The notes under the pieces were generated by a model. That model searched no databases and had not been told where the DNA came from. It saw nothing but the letters and a program-made list of their open reading frames with translations. The translations under genes and the position numbers were made by a program. A stretch of 64,000 nucleotides of DNA from Iris pallida (Eukaryota > Streptophyta > Magnoliopsida > Asparagales > Iridaceae), in the NCBI GenBank assembly GCA_029216955.1, contig JANAVB010031417.1, forward strand, positions 21,057,980-21,121,979. The letters are read 5' to 3'. How positions within the stretch are numbered: the stretch's first letter is position 1; each line of letters opens with the position of its first letter. Shown here piece by piece: positions 44,596 through 55,098 of the stretch.

Positions 44596-46654
44596 GAAGG
44601 GTATATGTGTCGAAAAGAGCGGAAGCATAAATTTAAGCTATAAGATAGACTAAGAGTGAGCTAGGTGTGGGTTGACACATATATAAAATATATATGAACA
44701 AAAATTGTGGTGGGTTGGAGCCCACCTTGGTCTAGCCTCTCACGTCGTTCCGCCTCTGGATGAGAGTTAATTGTTCTCCTCTTCCAAAGAAGAAGTGGAA
44801 AAACCAGCTAAAATATTAAAATAATTCTCATTTAATATATTAATCCAAAGGTTTTGAACTTTTAATATTTGTTGGCTTAATTTTAATATAACCTAAATAA
44901 TAATTTAATATACACGAGACCTTCAACCATTTTGGGGTCCTCTCTAGTCTGCCTAATGGTTGGGCCGGGCCTGTCTGTCACGAGTCAATTCTAAACCATA
45001 AAATTGGATTGATTTGAAATATGAACTAATTTGAATGTGTTACGTAGCTGGTATCCATTGGACGCACGATGATCTCTCCTGCGTGGAGCCATGGTGCTGT
45101 AAAAAATTTCAAAACCCTAGCCCAAACTCGGATGACATGGCACATGATCTATGCAGTGAAATTAAGACTTGGAGGCGTGGCTATTGTTGCAGGCTACTTG
45201 ATGCGCGCACACAGAATTGCACACGATGGAGATTCCAAAGGTGAACTGAACAATGAAATGAAATAAAATGAAGAAGGAACAACGAGAAAATGCTAAGTCT
45301 ACAATCAAATACTTACATCTCTCTCCCACTCTTTATACATGGATTTTATCGGATCCCACCCCTCCTGCTACATGGGCTCCATTCGATCCCGTCATTTTTT
45401 TTTTCTTCTTCAATTAAAGTCCGACACGTGACGATTGTAAGAAAATTGTAAGAATTTTGTTGTAGACATAGCAAAGCTCATGAAGAACATCCCATGTTCA
45501 AGTAGTACTTGTAGATGACAATAATGGCTTGAATTTGTACATGCAGTAGCTGCCTATCCTTATCAAAGCCTGCCTTCGTTTCTATAGCTTTCATTCATAG
45601 TCTCTTCAGAGAAGAGAGGTCACATGCATGCTGGGATTTAATGGAGTTTTGGACATTTGCGGGGAAGGGAGATTCCATTTCGTGTGCCTCGTTGTCGCTC
45701 AACCAGATAGACGACGGTCTCTTAACTCTGACTAATATTTTGTACGAGAAGGATTGTGTGATGATTTTAAAAAAAACATACAAAATAAAATAAATAATAA
45801 AGTACTCCTAAATTGTTACAATGTAGTTTTTTTTAATTTTCTATCATTCATATTTCAAATTTGTTATTGCATTAATATTGTTGGTGCTCCTAAAATATTA
45901 TCATGTATCTATTCTCCATACATGTACAAATTAATGTCAAATTTAATAAAAGAGTATAGAATGATATTTTAGAAGTGTAAATAATAACAACTAATAGTAT
46001 ATAATAAATAAAAATTAGTTCAGAGGAATACGTACATGGGCTACCACCAGTATAAATGTCCAGGTCAGTTTAACTAAGTAGTTCTTTTCAAAATTTACCA
46101 CACGAATGACGAATCACCTTCAGCGTTTGAGTACAGGTCGATCGAGCCATGTGATGTGGACCTACTTGTTCTCGTCGTTGCATGTATCGACACGTATGCA
46201 TATGCAATGGATGCGAATGCAATCATTGAATGTCGGACGTAATTAGGTGGAGGATAATGGACATGGTAAGCTTTATAATAATAGATCCAAATGTCAGATC
46301 AAGTTTTTTGTCTAGCTACTAGCTAGCTTAGGTCAATAAACTATTATTTGATAATTTGATTATTATTCTTCTTTCTTTCTCGTTTGTATAACTGATAATA
46401 AAAAAGCTACTATTAAGTTTCATCTTTTCTTTGTAAAAGATTCTTTAAAAGAAGAATGCTCAAATAAAGTTGTCGCATTATAGAAAATCAGAAATATAAC
46501 AGCTCACTTTTCGTATTTCCCTATAAAATAGGTCAAATATTTCTGATTTTCAAGAATGTTGCAAAAAAATAGTGTATCATCTCCCCTCTCTCTCTCTATA
46601 TAAATATATATAGTCACATTCAACTGTGTTACACGTACCAAAAAATATATAATA
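44596..46654. other. Intergenic; no supported gene
   Basis: AT-rich DNA. A plus-strand open frame at 45069-45266 (contains LRLGGVAIVAGYLMRAHRIA) resembles nothing I can name and has weak context. 46570-46620 holds CT and TA microsatellites. Confidence 0.5.
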
Positions 46655-47086
46655 GAGTTAACAAATTAGATACAAATTTTAAAATTTTAAAATATTATGT
46701 GAATATTTTTAATTAAATTTGTTATAAATATATTTTTATAATTTTGTATGTATTTAGTTAGATAATATCATGTATTTAGTTTACATATAATTTAAATATT
46801 GAATATATTTTAGGATTTGTTATATATTAAGGTAGTTAATTTTAATTTTAGGTACCTAAAAAATATAATAGAGTTAACAAATTAGATACAAATTTTAAAA
46901 TTTTAAAATATTATGTGAATATATTTTAATTAAATTTGTTATAAATATATTTTTATAATTTTGTATGTATTTAGTTAGATAATATCATGTATTTAGTTTA
47001 CATATAATTTAAATATTTAATATATTTTAGGATTTGTTATATGTTAAGGTAGTTAATTTTAATTTTAATTTTGATTTTGATTTTTA
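46655..47086. repeat. 216-bp tandem duplication
   Basis: GAGTTAACAAATTAGATACA starts at 46655 and again at 46871. The two copies are nearly identical across the full unit. AT-rich, non-coding. Confidence 0.88.
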
Positions 47087-48050
47087 AAATAGGTGAGAAG
47101 CTAGGATGGTTAGATTGTCTTTTTTTTTATTCAATGGAGAATACTCGGTTTGGACTTGAGCCGCTTTCAAGCCGTCTTATAATAACTTGTATGTTCACGT
47201 GCACGTAAAAAGAAAAAAATTTTATTAAAAAATAGATAAAAAATTAAATTACAAAAATATTTTGCAAGTGATATGAATATGTTTTAGTTAAAATACGTTA
47301 TTTGTAGAACTTTGGATATATGTTTAGATAATACCATGTAATTAGTTTAAATAATACCATATAATTAGTTTAAAATTTTAATATATTTAATTAGAATATG
47401 TTATAAATATGTTTATAGATTTTGATATTTTTAGATATAAGATTTTTAATTATTTCTACGAAAGGGATATACATACGATGCTAGTTATTAAATAATCATT
47501 GAATGATATACAAACGACTTGGACGATTTTTTTAGCCCTTCCTAAGCCCCATTGTCTCTACCATTAGAATGCGCCTTGGAAACAACTCACAAAATGAGTT
47601 GTCAAAACTATACGTATATCAACCATTTTGTTAAAAAAATATATGTAAATTTTAAACTTTTTTTTTCTTTTCTTTCACATAACCTACTCTCTCTTATTCA
47701 TATATATCCATAACGAATTATAATTAAAATATAACTAAATCTTAATATAAATATATATGCAGCAACTTTTAATTTAAATATATTTAAATATTTAAATTAT
47801 TTTCTAATAATATTAGAAAAAAAAATTATGTGAAACGCTGAATTTCTTTTGTAATAGTATATATATATAGAGAGAGAGAGATTTTTTTGAAATTGGTCTC
47901 CCCCTCTTAATTCCATTAAAATTTAACTCTCCGTATAATATTCTTAGTTATTAGTAAAACACGTCAGTACTGACAGTCTGACACGCGTGGATACAACCTC
48001 TTACCTCTTTCAGCAGAACCGTTGAGCAATTTACCAAAGTAACCCCAACC
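47087..48050. other. Upstream of the methyltransferase-like gene; no gene
   Basis: AT-rich, with TA then GA repeats at 47859-47882 as a possible but unproven TATA region. Nothing coding. Confidence 0.45.
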
Positions 48051-48084
48051 CCAATCCTTCCCAAACAACCCCTCCTCTAATTCC

Positions 48085-48106
48085 CAATAAATTCCCCATT
48101 CCTGGT
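48085..48106 (+). promoter_or_regulatory. Leader/promoter block shared by the two paralogues
   Basis: CCAATAAATTCCCCATTCC and the following CTCTCCACTC recur upstream of the second copy at 52653-52695. The shared block shows that the duplication included the 5' region. Confidence 0.55.
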
Positions 48107-48259
48107 CCTAAACTCTCCACTCCACTCCACATCCGTCCCAATTGCAAAACACACTCCTATTCCCCAAAATACCCCTCTTCCCACTGGCGAGAGTGTCGGT
48201 GGAGACCTAATGCCAATGCTCCGATCCCATCTCCGTTGATCCTCCGACCGAGAGCCTCC

Positions 48260-48370
48260 ATGGACGTCCACCGCTTCCGTCAGCTGATGCTCCTCCGCTC
48301 GACATCCCAAAGCAAGCGCTTGGCTCTCGTGGGTGGCAACCACACCGCTTCCCGATTCTGCACTCGCTAG
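48260..48370 (+). CDS. Upstream ORF, 36 codons, in the leader of the 48454 gene
   Basis: The ATG at 48260 opens a 36-residue frame (begins MDVHRFRQLMLLRSTSQSKR, ends SRFCTR) closed by TAG at 48368, 83 bases before the main ATG. From memory, an Arabidopsis relative of the main protein (At5g03190) is annotated with a conserved-peptide upstream ORF, CPuORF47, so a peptide that represses translation is plausible. I cannot compare the peptides here. The second paralogue has no such ORF. Confidence 0.5.
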   Translation: MDVHRFRQLMLLRSTSQSKRLALVGGNHTASRFCTR

Positions 48371-48453
48371 CGCTCCTCCAATCCCAACCCTCTCTTCTGT
48401 AAAAAAAAAAAAATTCAAAGCAACTTGGTTTATTTTTTAAAGAATTAATAGCG

Positions 48454-49170
48454 ATGAAGATTACTGCTAGAATAAACACCGGGAGAAGGAACCACGACCA
48501 CGACGAGCTGGTGATCGACCTTCCGGACCTCAAGCTGCTGCGGCTGATCGCGAGGTCGGTGCTCCTGGCCGCCGCCATCCTCTCCCTCCCGTGGCTCCGC
48601 CTCGCGTTCCGCTCTTCCGGCCCGGCCGGCGCCGCGGCCGCCGAGCGCAAGTGGATCGACGACCCGTTCTCGCTCCCCATGCTGATCCGCGACCTCAAGC
48701 GCCAAGGGCTGTTCGCTCCCGGAGCCACTGCTCTGCTGCTCGGAGACCCGAGCTCGAGGCTGCCGTTCCTGAAGAAGAACGGCATCGATCCGGTGCTTCC
48801 GGCGGAGGCCGGGGCGGCGGCGGCGGTCGAGGACTGGTCGGTCGACTTCTGCCTCGCTGCCGACGGGCTCACCGACTCGACGTTCGGGTTCGTGGACCGG
48901 GTCCTCAAGGTCGGGGGAGTGGCGGCGGTGAGGCTCGGGACGGACCCGGCCGGATTCTTCCGCCTGCCGCGGAATTACAGGGTGGCGTACATCAGACGGT
49001 TCGGGTCGACCGTGGTGGCGATAAAGAAGACGTCTCACGCCACTGCGGGGGGTGGCCGGAGGAGACTTTTGTCGGTTGCACTTGCATTGTTGGACCTTCC
49101 GGAGGAGAAGAGATTCAAGAAGTCGAGTCGAAGGGTTTCCGTGGACGTGGAGGGAGGAGGAGTACTGTAG
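48454..49170 (+). CDS. Membrane-anchored methyltransferase-like protein, C-terminally truncated copy
   Basis: 238 residues, one exon, strongly GC-rich. The N-terminal motif LVIDLPDLKLLRLIARS leads into a hydrophobic helix (about 30-48). DDPFSL follows at 69-74, then a Rossmann-like half (GATALLLGD; WSVDFCLAADGL; VDRVLKVGGVAAVRLG; FGSTVVAIKK, about 89-192). Then RRLLSV and, after an apparent gap, RRVSVDV before the stop. It resembles plant proteins related to At3g53400/At5g03190 (DUF7870-type, roughly 450 residues as I recall). The C-terminal domain (YWECLALYGRVRDEGV in the 52753 copy) is missing. Activity as a methyltransferase is unproven. A (AATA)n polyadenylation-like run follows at 49186. 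Confidence 0.75.
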   Translation: MKITARINTGRRNHDHDELVIDLPDLKLLRLIARSVLLAAAILSLPWLRLAFRSSGPAGAAAAERKWIDDPFSLPMLIRDLKRQGLFAPGATALLLGDPSSRLPFLKKNGIDPVLPAEAGAAAAVEDWSVDFCLAADGLTDSTFGFVDRVLKVGGVAAVRLGTDPAGFFRLPRNYRVAYIRRFGSTVVAIKKTSHATAGGGRRRLLSVALALLDLPEEKRFKKSSRRVSVDVEGGGVL

Positions 49171-49202
49171 AAGGAGGTGGAGGAGAATAAATAAATAAAT
49201 AG

Positions 49203-49837
49203 GAGATCCATCCATACAATTGAGTGCCAAACTAGAAAAAAAAAAAAAAATTCGCTTGATATATTAAAGAGAGAGAGAGAGAGAGATTACGTGGGATGAG
49301 ATGCTTGTGTCCACATCTTTGATTCCTTCCTGGATCAACGCTGAAACCTTTGCCGCCGCGGTGTCCAGTTTACAGTGAATTGGGTTTCAGCCGCCGTGGT
49401 GTGTGTCCAGTTTACCATGAATTTGCGTGTACTTGTGTTTGTTAAGTAAGTGGTGATTTATTTGAGTGAATGGATCCTGTGGTTTAATCGACCACCGTTT
49501 ATATTTCTTTGAGCTAAAGATTTTGCACCCATTTCAAATCCTACTTTGGTGCCAATCAATTCATAAAGAAAATCTATAAGATAATTAAAAAAATAATAAT
49601 TTCACCATAATTTTTTTCCCAATACATTATTATCTAACTTTACTAATTAAAATTATTCATTATATCTAATGAGACATGTAGCTAATTAAGTATATATATA
49701 TTTTTTAAATGTAGTTTGATGTGATACCTTTTGCACTTTTTAAATAGAAAAACAACTATCCTCCTTGTCACGCACTATTTATTAATATATATAGTTGCTA
49801 AATATGTTTAGATATATTTAGTATATACCTATATATG
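49203..49837. other. Downstream and intergenic DNA; no gene
   Basis: A-run and (GA)n microsatellite at 49231-49285, then a short duplicated phrase (GCCGCGGTGTCCAGTTTAC at 49355, a variant at 49392). The rest is AT-rich. Confidence 0.5.
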
Positions 49838-49928
49838 TGTCCGAGTTCTCTAGTCTAGTGGTAGTGGAGCGGGTCATTCGGAGTAACCGGTAATGTTCGA
49901 ACCTCCCAATCGTTTGTGAAAAATCAGC
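49838..49928 (+). mobile_element. tRNA-derived SINE-like head
   Basis: A box-A-like TAGTCTAGTGGTAGTGG (49851-49867) and box-B-like GTTCGAACC (49895-49903) are about 30 bases apart, as in tRNA-derived SINEs. It does not fold as a normal tRNA and lacks acceptor-stem pairing. The 3' end and target duplication were not resolved. Confidence 0.5.
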
Positions 49929-49929
49929 T

Positions 49930-50070
49930 TGCTGGTTTTGTATTATAAAACCATCTTATCTTTTATGGTTGAGATTAAAAGGTGTAGACCCCACCATCTT
50001 TTTAAGTCATTTAATCTCAACCATGTAATTCCAATCCAACGTGTATAACATAGGTTATACAAAACCAGCC
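49930..50070. repeat. Nested inverted repeat (MITE-like, ~140 bp)
   Basis: Outer arms CTGGTTTTGTAT and ATACAAAACCAG; inner arms TGGTTGAGATTAAA and TTTAATCTCAACCA. It directly follows the SINE-like head. Confidence 0.7.
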
Positions 50071-50252
50071 GGTTGGTCCAATCCGCATCCTCTCACTTTT
50101 GCATCCCCTCTTTCACATCCGTTGGATTTGGTTTAAGTCATCTAATCTTAATCGTTGATTTTTCCACGGTTAAAATTAGACAACTTAAACAACATCCGGT
50201 GTTATCATAGGGATGCTTGGAGTATGCAAAAATGAGGAGATGTAAATCCTTC

Positions 50253-50256
<4 letters not shown>

Positions 50257-50319
<63 letters not shown>

Positions 50320-50400
50320 ATCGAATTTTTTTAAACCATGCCAAATCTGTTATTCAGTTCGATTCGATTTTCGGTCCAAAACCGAATATGCTCACCCCTA
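50257..50400. repeat. (TA)n microsatellite and a hAT-MITE-type end
   Basis: TA run at 50257-50313. Then GGTCCAAAACCGAATATGCTC and ACCCCTA ending at 50400, the typical right terminus of hAT-type MITEs. The matching left end is not seen. Confidence 0.55.
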
Positions 50401-51894
50401 AGCTTAAACACTTATATAACTTGTAGCGTGAAATAGTTTGACAAGTAGTAAATCATAAATGTTGAAAGCAAAATATTCAATACCATATCAAATGGACCGT
50501 AAAACTTTATAACAATTATTCACTACGTGATCTAATAGATGGCAAAAGTAAAACAATTTAGCAAATCCTCCCATTTTAAATGTTGAAACTAGTATATACA
50601 TCCCATATTTTTTTTTAACTAGCAAAAATTCCACTCCTGCGTAAAAACAAAAAAAAATGTTAAAAAAGTAGGCGTATATTTTAAATTTTTTTAATATTCC
50701 GTACCAAAAAAATGGAACATTTACTTTTTAAAAAATGGCAAAAATATCTGTTATTTTCAACATTTTAAAGGAAGACATTTGCTAAAATATTCTTTCAAAA
50801 AGCTCACCTTAAAAAATAGCCGTCATATGGGAGCTCAAGAGAAAAAAATTGAGTTGAAAAAAAAAGAAGTAGAATATGAGTAGTTGTAATTATATTTTTT
50901 TGAACGATGTAAATAAAAGAAAAAAAAAAACTAGAAATCTTCAAAATACTCCGATTTATAATGTTTATAAAAAAATCCAAAATTAAACTTACAGTTTTTT
51001 AAAGATTTTTTAGCAGACCAAAAATAACAACTCTAAAGATTATCAAACAAGATATTTTTAAACACTTTAAAAATGCCGGTCAACTTTTTTTTTTAAAATC
51101 GAAAAAAATATTATTGTCAAGCAACCTACAAGTAGTATGCCTAATTATATTATTCATATACATATTCGTCAATGATCGGTCTCGTATTGTAGGAGTTTAC
51201 AATAAGCAATAGCATACATTCTGCCGGAAGGCATGGGCAATCAAATCATTAATCCCAAGATGACAACATGCCGATAACATATAGTTAATATAAAACTCTC
51301 AATAATATAATTACTTTCCTGTCGAATGACAGCATTCTTCACAAAATCACAAAACGTTAGGTATCCTTGTGTAATTCTACAACTCCTTGCGAACATAGAT
51401 TCCAGAAGAAGCGACAAAAAAGATATTATAAATGCCCAAAGAGTCTTAAACTGAAGAACATAAACAAAGAATTTATGCACTCCAATAAAATGAACACTAT
51501 CCACATTTTGAGCAAAATGACACAGTACATATCTCAAGACACAGAAGAAGACCCATTAATATATTGTAAAAAAATGTAATTTTAAAAAAAGAAATAATTA
51601 ATATTTTATAATAAAAAATTCACACAATTATAAATATTTTTATAAAATTGTATTAAAAAAATATTTTGTACATTCTTTTTAACAAACATAATTTTTAACA
51701 TTTGTTTCTTAAAATCATTTTCAGATGAAAGTAACCAAACGCAGAGTCAAAATCTGTATACCCCAAAAAAAAATTTATAATATTTTTTTTGAAAATTGTT
51801 TTCAAAATAAAATTTCATAAAACCTATCTAACGGTCCCTAAATCTCTGCCATTCCATACTAATATACTTTCAACCAATTGACTATAATATAAAG
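50401..51894. other. AT-rich intergenic DNA; nothing recognised
   Basis: Long A and T runs, no convincing open frame, no element ends. Confidence 0.5.
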
Positions 51895-52025
51895 AAACCC
51901 TTTCGAAATGGCTCCAAAATAACATAACAAACCAATCTCTTAAATCTTAATGTACAGTAACATGTGGAGTGCTGCTTCTAGGAGTTGAGATCACTTGTTC
52001 TTAAGAGAGAACAAGGAATTCTATT
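51895..52025. repeat. Direct repeat, copy 1, upstream of the 52753 gene
   Basis: GTAACATGTGGAGTGCTGCT to ACAAGGAATTCTATT recurs almost exactly at 55012-55081, with diverged similarity before it. The two copies bracket the paralogue. Confidence 0.85.
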
Positions 52026-52752
52026 GGGCAAGTCGGATTGAATATTAATCAAGGATCGAGTCGAACTTATCCAGTTGTGCACCCTATAAAAATCACAGGC
52101 AGTTCACGCAACTCTCATGCAACAGGTTGCTTACACTCCCCAAGCACATCTCTGCAATAACAGGAATCCAATATCTAACGAAAAGAACAATACAACGATA
52201 ACTAAAATCTACAAACCCATGTATGATGTTAAGTGTCAAACCTATGAATCTAATGCGCACAGGTTGATAGCAACCAACCTGAAATTTACATTTTAGGATC
52301 CAAACCAATAGCTTACACCCGAACTCACAATCAGATCTCATGGCAGAGCATTATATGGTATCAACACAGCCTGTCCTAAAATTTAGACTCCCAATTTAGA
52401 GAAACAACAATTACAAGATTTCACAGGCCCCAAAGAACTTGTAGTTGTGACCACTCATTTACAACACCTAAGCATAAAGCAGCAGACGTCGCATTAGACA
52501 TGCATATACGTTACATGTATAATCCAAAACAAGAACAGACACCCTGACATCAGCGTCCATACCAAGTTTCCATTAGTTTCCCAAAACAAAACAGTTAGAC
52601 CAGCCTCCCAGAATAACCACCAACACTTGCAGTTATATCCCCTCCCCCTCTCCCCAATAAATCCCCCATTCCCAAGCTCCAGGCTTTCCACTCAACTTTT
52701 CAGAAAATACTCTTCCTCTTTCCAATCTCCTCGCTCCAGAAAATCCGAGATC
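52026..52752 (+). other. Upstream region of the 52753 gene
   Basis: No gene. The leader block CCCCAATAAATCCCCCATTCC (52653-52673) equals that of the 48454 gene, but only about 80 bases separate it from the ATG, against about 350 in the other copy. No ATG occurs between, so there is no upstream ORF. Confidence 0.6.
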
Positions 52753-53544
52753 ATGAAGAGCTCTCCACAGGCAGGCACCCGGAGATCCGAAGGTTATAGC
52801 GAGTTTGTGGTCCACCTTCCCGATCCAAAATTGCTGCGGGTCATCGCAAGATTGATACTGTTCGCGACTGCCATAATGTCTTTCCCTTGGCTGTGCAATA
52901 TCTTCCAACCCGATTCGCCAGATGCCGCCGTTGAGCCCAAATTGGTGGATGATCCATTCTCGCTCTCAACGACGATGAAGAAGATACCCCATGCCGATGA
53001 AGGTGAATTCAAGGTGGCTCGGCGACTGTTGTCAGTTTTGGGATCGAAGAAGGAAGCTTTGGAAGGGCTGGAAGACGCATTTTTGGAGCAGCCGGAGGAA
53101 GAGGAGAAGAAGATCAAGAAGATAAACTACCTCCCCGACCTAATAGGTGATGACAATTGGCTGGTAGGGCATCCGAGGAGGGTTTTCGTAGACGTGGGCG
53201 GCACAGAGAAGAGAGCGAGGAACACGGGCTGGTTTGAAAGGGAGTATCCGAAGAAGGGTGCGGAGTTTGAAATTGTAAAGATGGATTTGGTGAAGAAAGA
53301 GGGAGGAGGGATAGGGGATTGGTTGGAGAAGAATGTGAGGGCGGAGGAGTTTGTGGTGATGGAGGCGGACGCGGACGCGGTGGAGGAGATGGTGAGGGGG
53401 AACGTGATTCATCTGGTGGACGAGCTGTTCTTGGAGTGCGACACTCGGGGGAAGAGGAAGAGTAGGAGGGCCTATTGGGAGTGTTTGGCACTCTATGGAA
53501 GGGTCAGAGATGAAGGGGTTGTTGTTCATCAGCGGTGGGAGTAG
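52753..53544 (+). CDS. Membrane-anchored methyltransferase-like protein, copy lacking the central domain
   Basis: 263 residues, one exon. The ATG at 52753 (MKSSPQAGTRR) aligns with the first copy; the frame is open 126 bases further up, but that part lies in the shared leader. FVVHLPDPKLLRVIAR is followed by a hydrophobic helix (about 27-47), then VDDPFSL. Directly after STTMKKI the sequence joins RRLLSV, skipping about 105 residues present in the first copy. It continues with an acidic linker, HPRRVFVDVGG, the C-terminal domain (EFEIVKMDL, EEFVVMEADADAVEEM, LVDELFLEC) and the family end SRRAYWECLALYGRVRDEG. The C-terminal half looks complete. Base composition is less GC-rich than the first copy. 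Function is unknown. Confidence 0.78.
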   Translation: MKSSPQAGTRRSEGYSEFVVHLPDPKLLRVIARLILFATAIMSFPWLCNIFQPDSPDAAVEPKLVDDPFSLSTTMKKIPHADEGEFKVARRLLSVLGSKKEALEGLEDAFLEQPEEEEKKIKKINYLPDLIGDDNWLVGHPRRVFVDVGGTEKRARNTGWFEREYPKKGAEFEIVKMDLVKKEGGGIGDWLEKNVRAEEFVVMEADADAVEEMVRGNVIHLVDELFLECDTRGKRKSRRAYWECLALYGRVRDEGVVVHQRWE

Positions 53545-54707
53545 AAGTGTCAATTGGGTGTCTTTGGTTTGGTATTTTGGACTAGTGAGGAACTCTTTTG
53601 TGTTAGTTTTGGATTAGAGAGAGTAATGTACATAAGCAAGTCCCGAGGATATACGCTGGATATTTCAATATGTATTCTGTCAGTTATTCAGTTAGTTTTT
53701 ATTTGTTTTCAAGGAATTATGGTGAATGATTTTGCAGGATCATCGATAATCTCTTCTTGATTATATTTTGATTTTTTTTTTTCTCGTGTTTGTTTATGTT
53801 AATTGGAGTACATCCATTGCTGTAGCCAAGGAACTTCATAAAGTTGAGAATTTTTGTTGTTTGTCCTTCAAGACGTTTATGTCAGTTCATGTTTGCTAGA
53901 AATTCGACTGTCAGTGGGTGGCTGGACGGATGGATGAATCATACGGACTCATGGAGTAAAAGTTCACCGTTGCTGGAGGAATAATTTAATTCCGTGGACA
54001 CATTGTGATGGCTTCTGCCTTATGAGACCAATAAGGCTCACTCCTCACTCAGAATACTGTTCACGTTAGTGTTCCTTTCCTCAGATATGAATGGCCTGAA
54101 ATCCTTCTATGGTGCATACTTTATTACAATTCTACAGAGCTAACCTTTGGCAGCTAAGTTTCATTCGAACTTGATTTTGATGCCGATACAAACCAAATCA
54201 TCATTTTTTACTCCATATCATTGAGTTTTGACAGTACTTGGTTCCAATACTGGAAGTATTTGTCATTTACAGGCTTCCTTGTAACCTCCAGTTTCTTGAA
54301 TATGGGCAAGGGTTAGGTACTCATCACTCGTAAACCTTTCCCTTGCATGTTATTTTTTGATTTTAACCAAAGAGACTTTGTCTAAGGAATGATAGATACT
54401 TCCATGCAAACTATTGCGAAGTGTACCTCAACGTGGTTATTGGCGAAGTAATTGTTGTAAGTTTTCCTTGATTTACAGTAAACAAAATAACAAAGTTTAG
54501 AGTTACCGGCACGTGGAGAAGTCATGTACGGGACGTTGTCCTAAGAGATTATTCGAGATTTATGTGCAGACTTGATCTCGAATTTTCTAGAGGTAAAACT
54601 CTCGTACTACCGGCTCCCCGTTGTTGCACACAGCTTCGGGAGGAACGACCCGAAGTTAGCTTTTGTCCAGAACGGAAAAAAAAATAAAATATTAGAAAGA
54701 TCAGAGT
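53545..54707. other. 3' flank of the 52753 gene; no further gene
   Basis: T-rich sequence likely includes the 3' UTR. No supported open frame or element up to the MITE at 54708. Confidence 0.5.
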
Positions 54708-54907
54708 AGGTCTAATTAGACTTTGTAGACTGGATTTGTTCGTTTTAGATTTTGGGTAATCGAACTTTTTTATTGACACATGTTGGTAACGGAATTGAAC
54801 TTTCAGTGACGAGCTGAGTCTTTTAATGACGAATTTTGTCACTAAAAAGTTCAAGTACCCAAAGTCTAAAAAGGACAAATCTAGTTCTCAACTTCTAATT
54901 AGGTCCT
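54708..54907. mobile_element. 200-bp foldback MITE
   Basis: The ends AGGTCTAATTAG and, inverted, AGGACCTAATTAG continue into ~75-base imperfect arms (GATTTGTTCGTTTTAGATTT against GATTTGTCCTTTTTAGACTT). Target duplication not resolved. Confidence 0.75.
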
Positions 54908-54944
54908 AAACATGGTACCCTTATACAAAATAATTCTATTAAAA

Positions 54945-55081
54945 ACCCTTTCAGGAACCAACAGTAGAAATGGTCTGAAAATAACAGTGCAAACCAATCT
55001 CATAATGTAGAGTAACATGTGGAGTGCTGCTTCTAGGAGTTGAGATCACTTGTTCTTAAGAGAGAACAAGGAATTCTATTA
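54945..55081. repeat. Direct repeat, copy 2
   Basis: Second copy of 51895-52025. An LTR begins 18 bases after it, at 55099. Confidence 0.85.
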
Positions 55082-55098
55082 GGATCCTATATCTCTGT

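Noticed and set aside
45069..45266. 65-codon frame with a short hydrophobic stretch
   Set aside because: No recognised family, no supporting promoter or paralogue.
48207..49230. Long antisense frames (up to 261 codons) over the 48454 gene
   Set aside because: Mirror frames of a GC-rich coding region; the sense frame has the family motifs.
49851..49903. Possible tRNA gene
   Set aside because: Box A and box B words are present, but there is no acceptor stem, anticodon arm or CCA-proximal pairing; a SINE head fits better.
53114..53553. Antisense Pro/Ser-rich frames over the 52753 gene
   Set aside because: Shadow of a Glu/Lys-rich sense frame.
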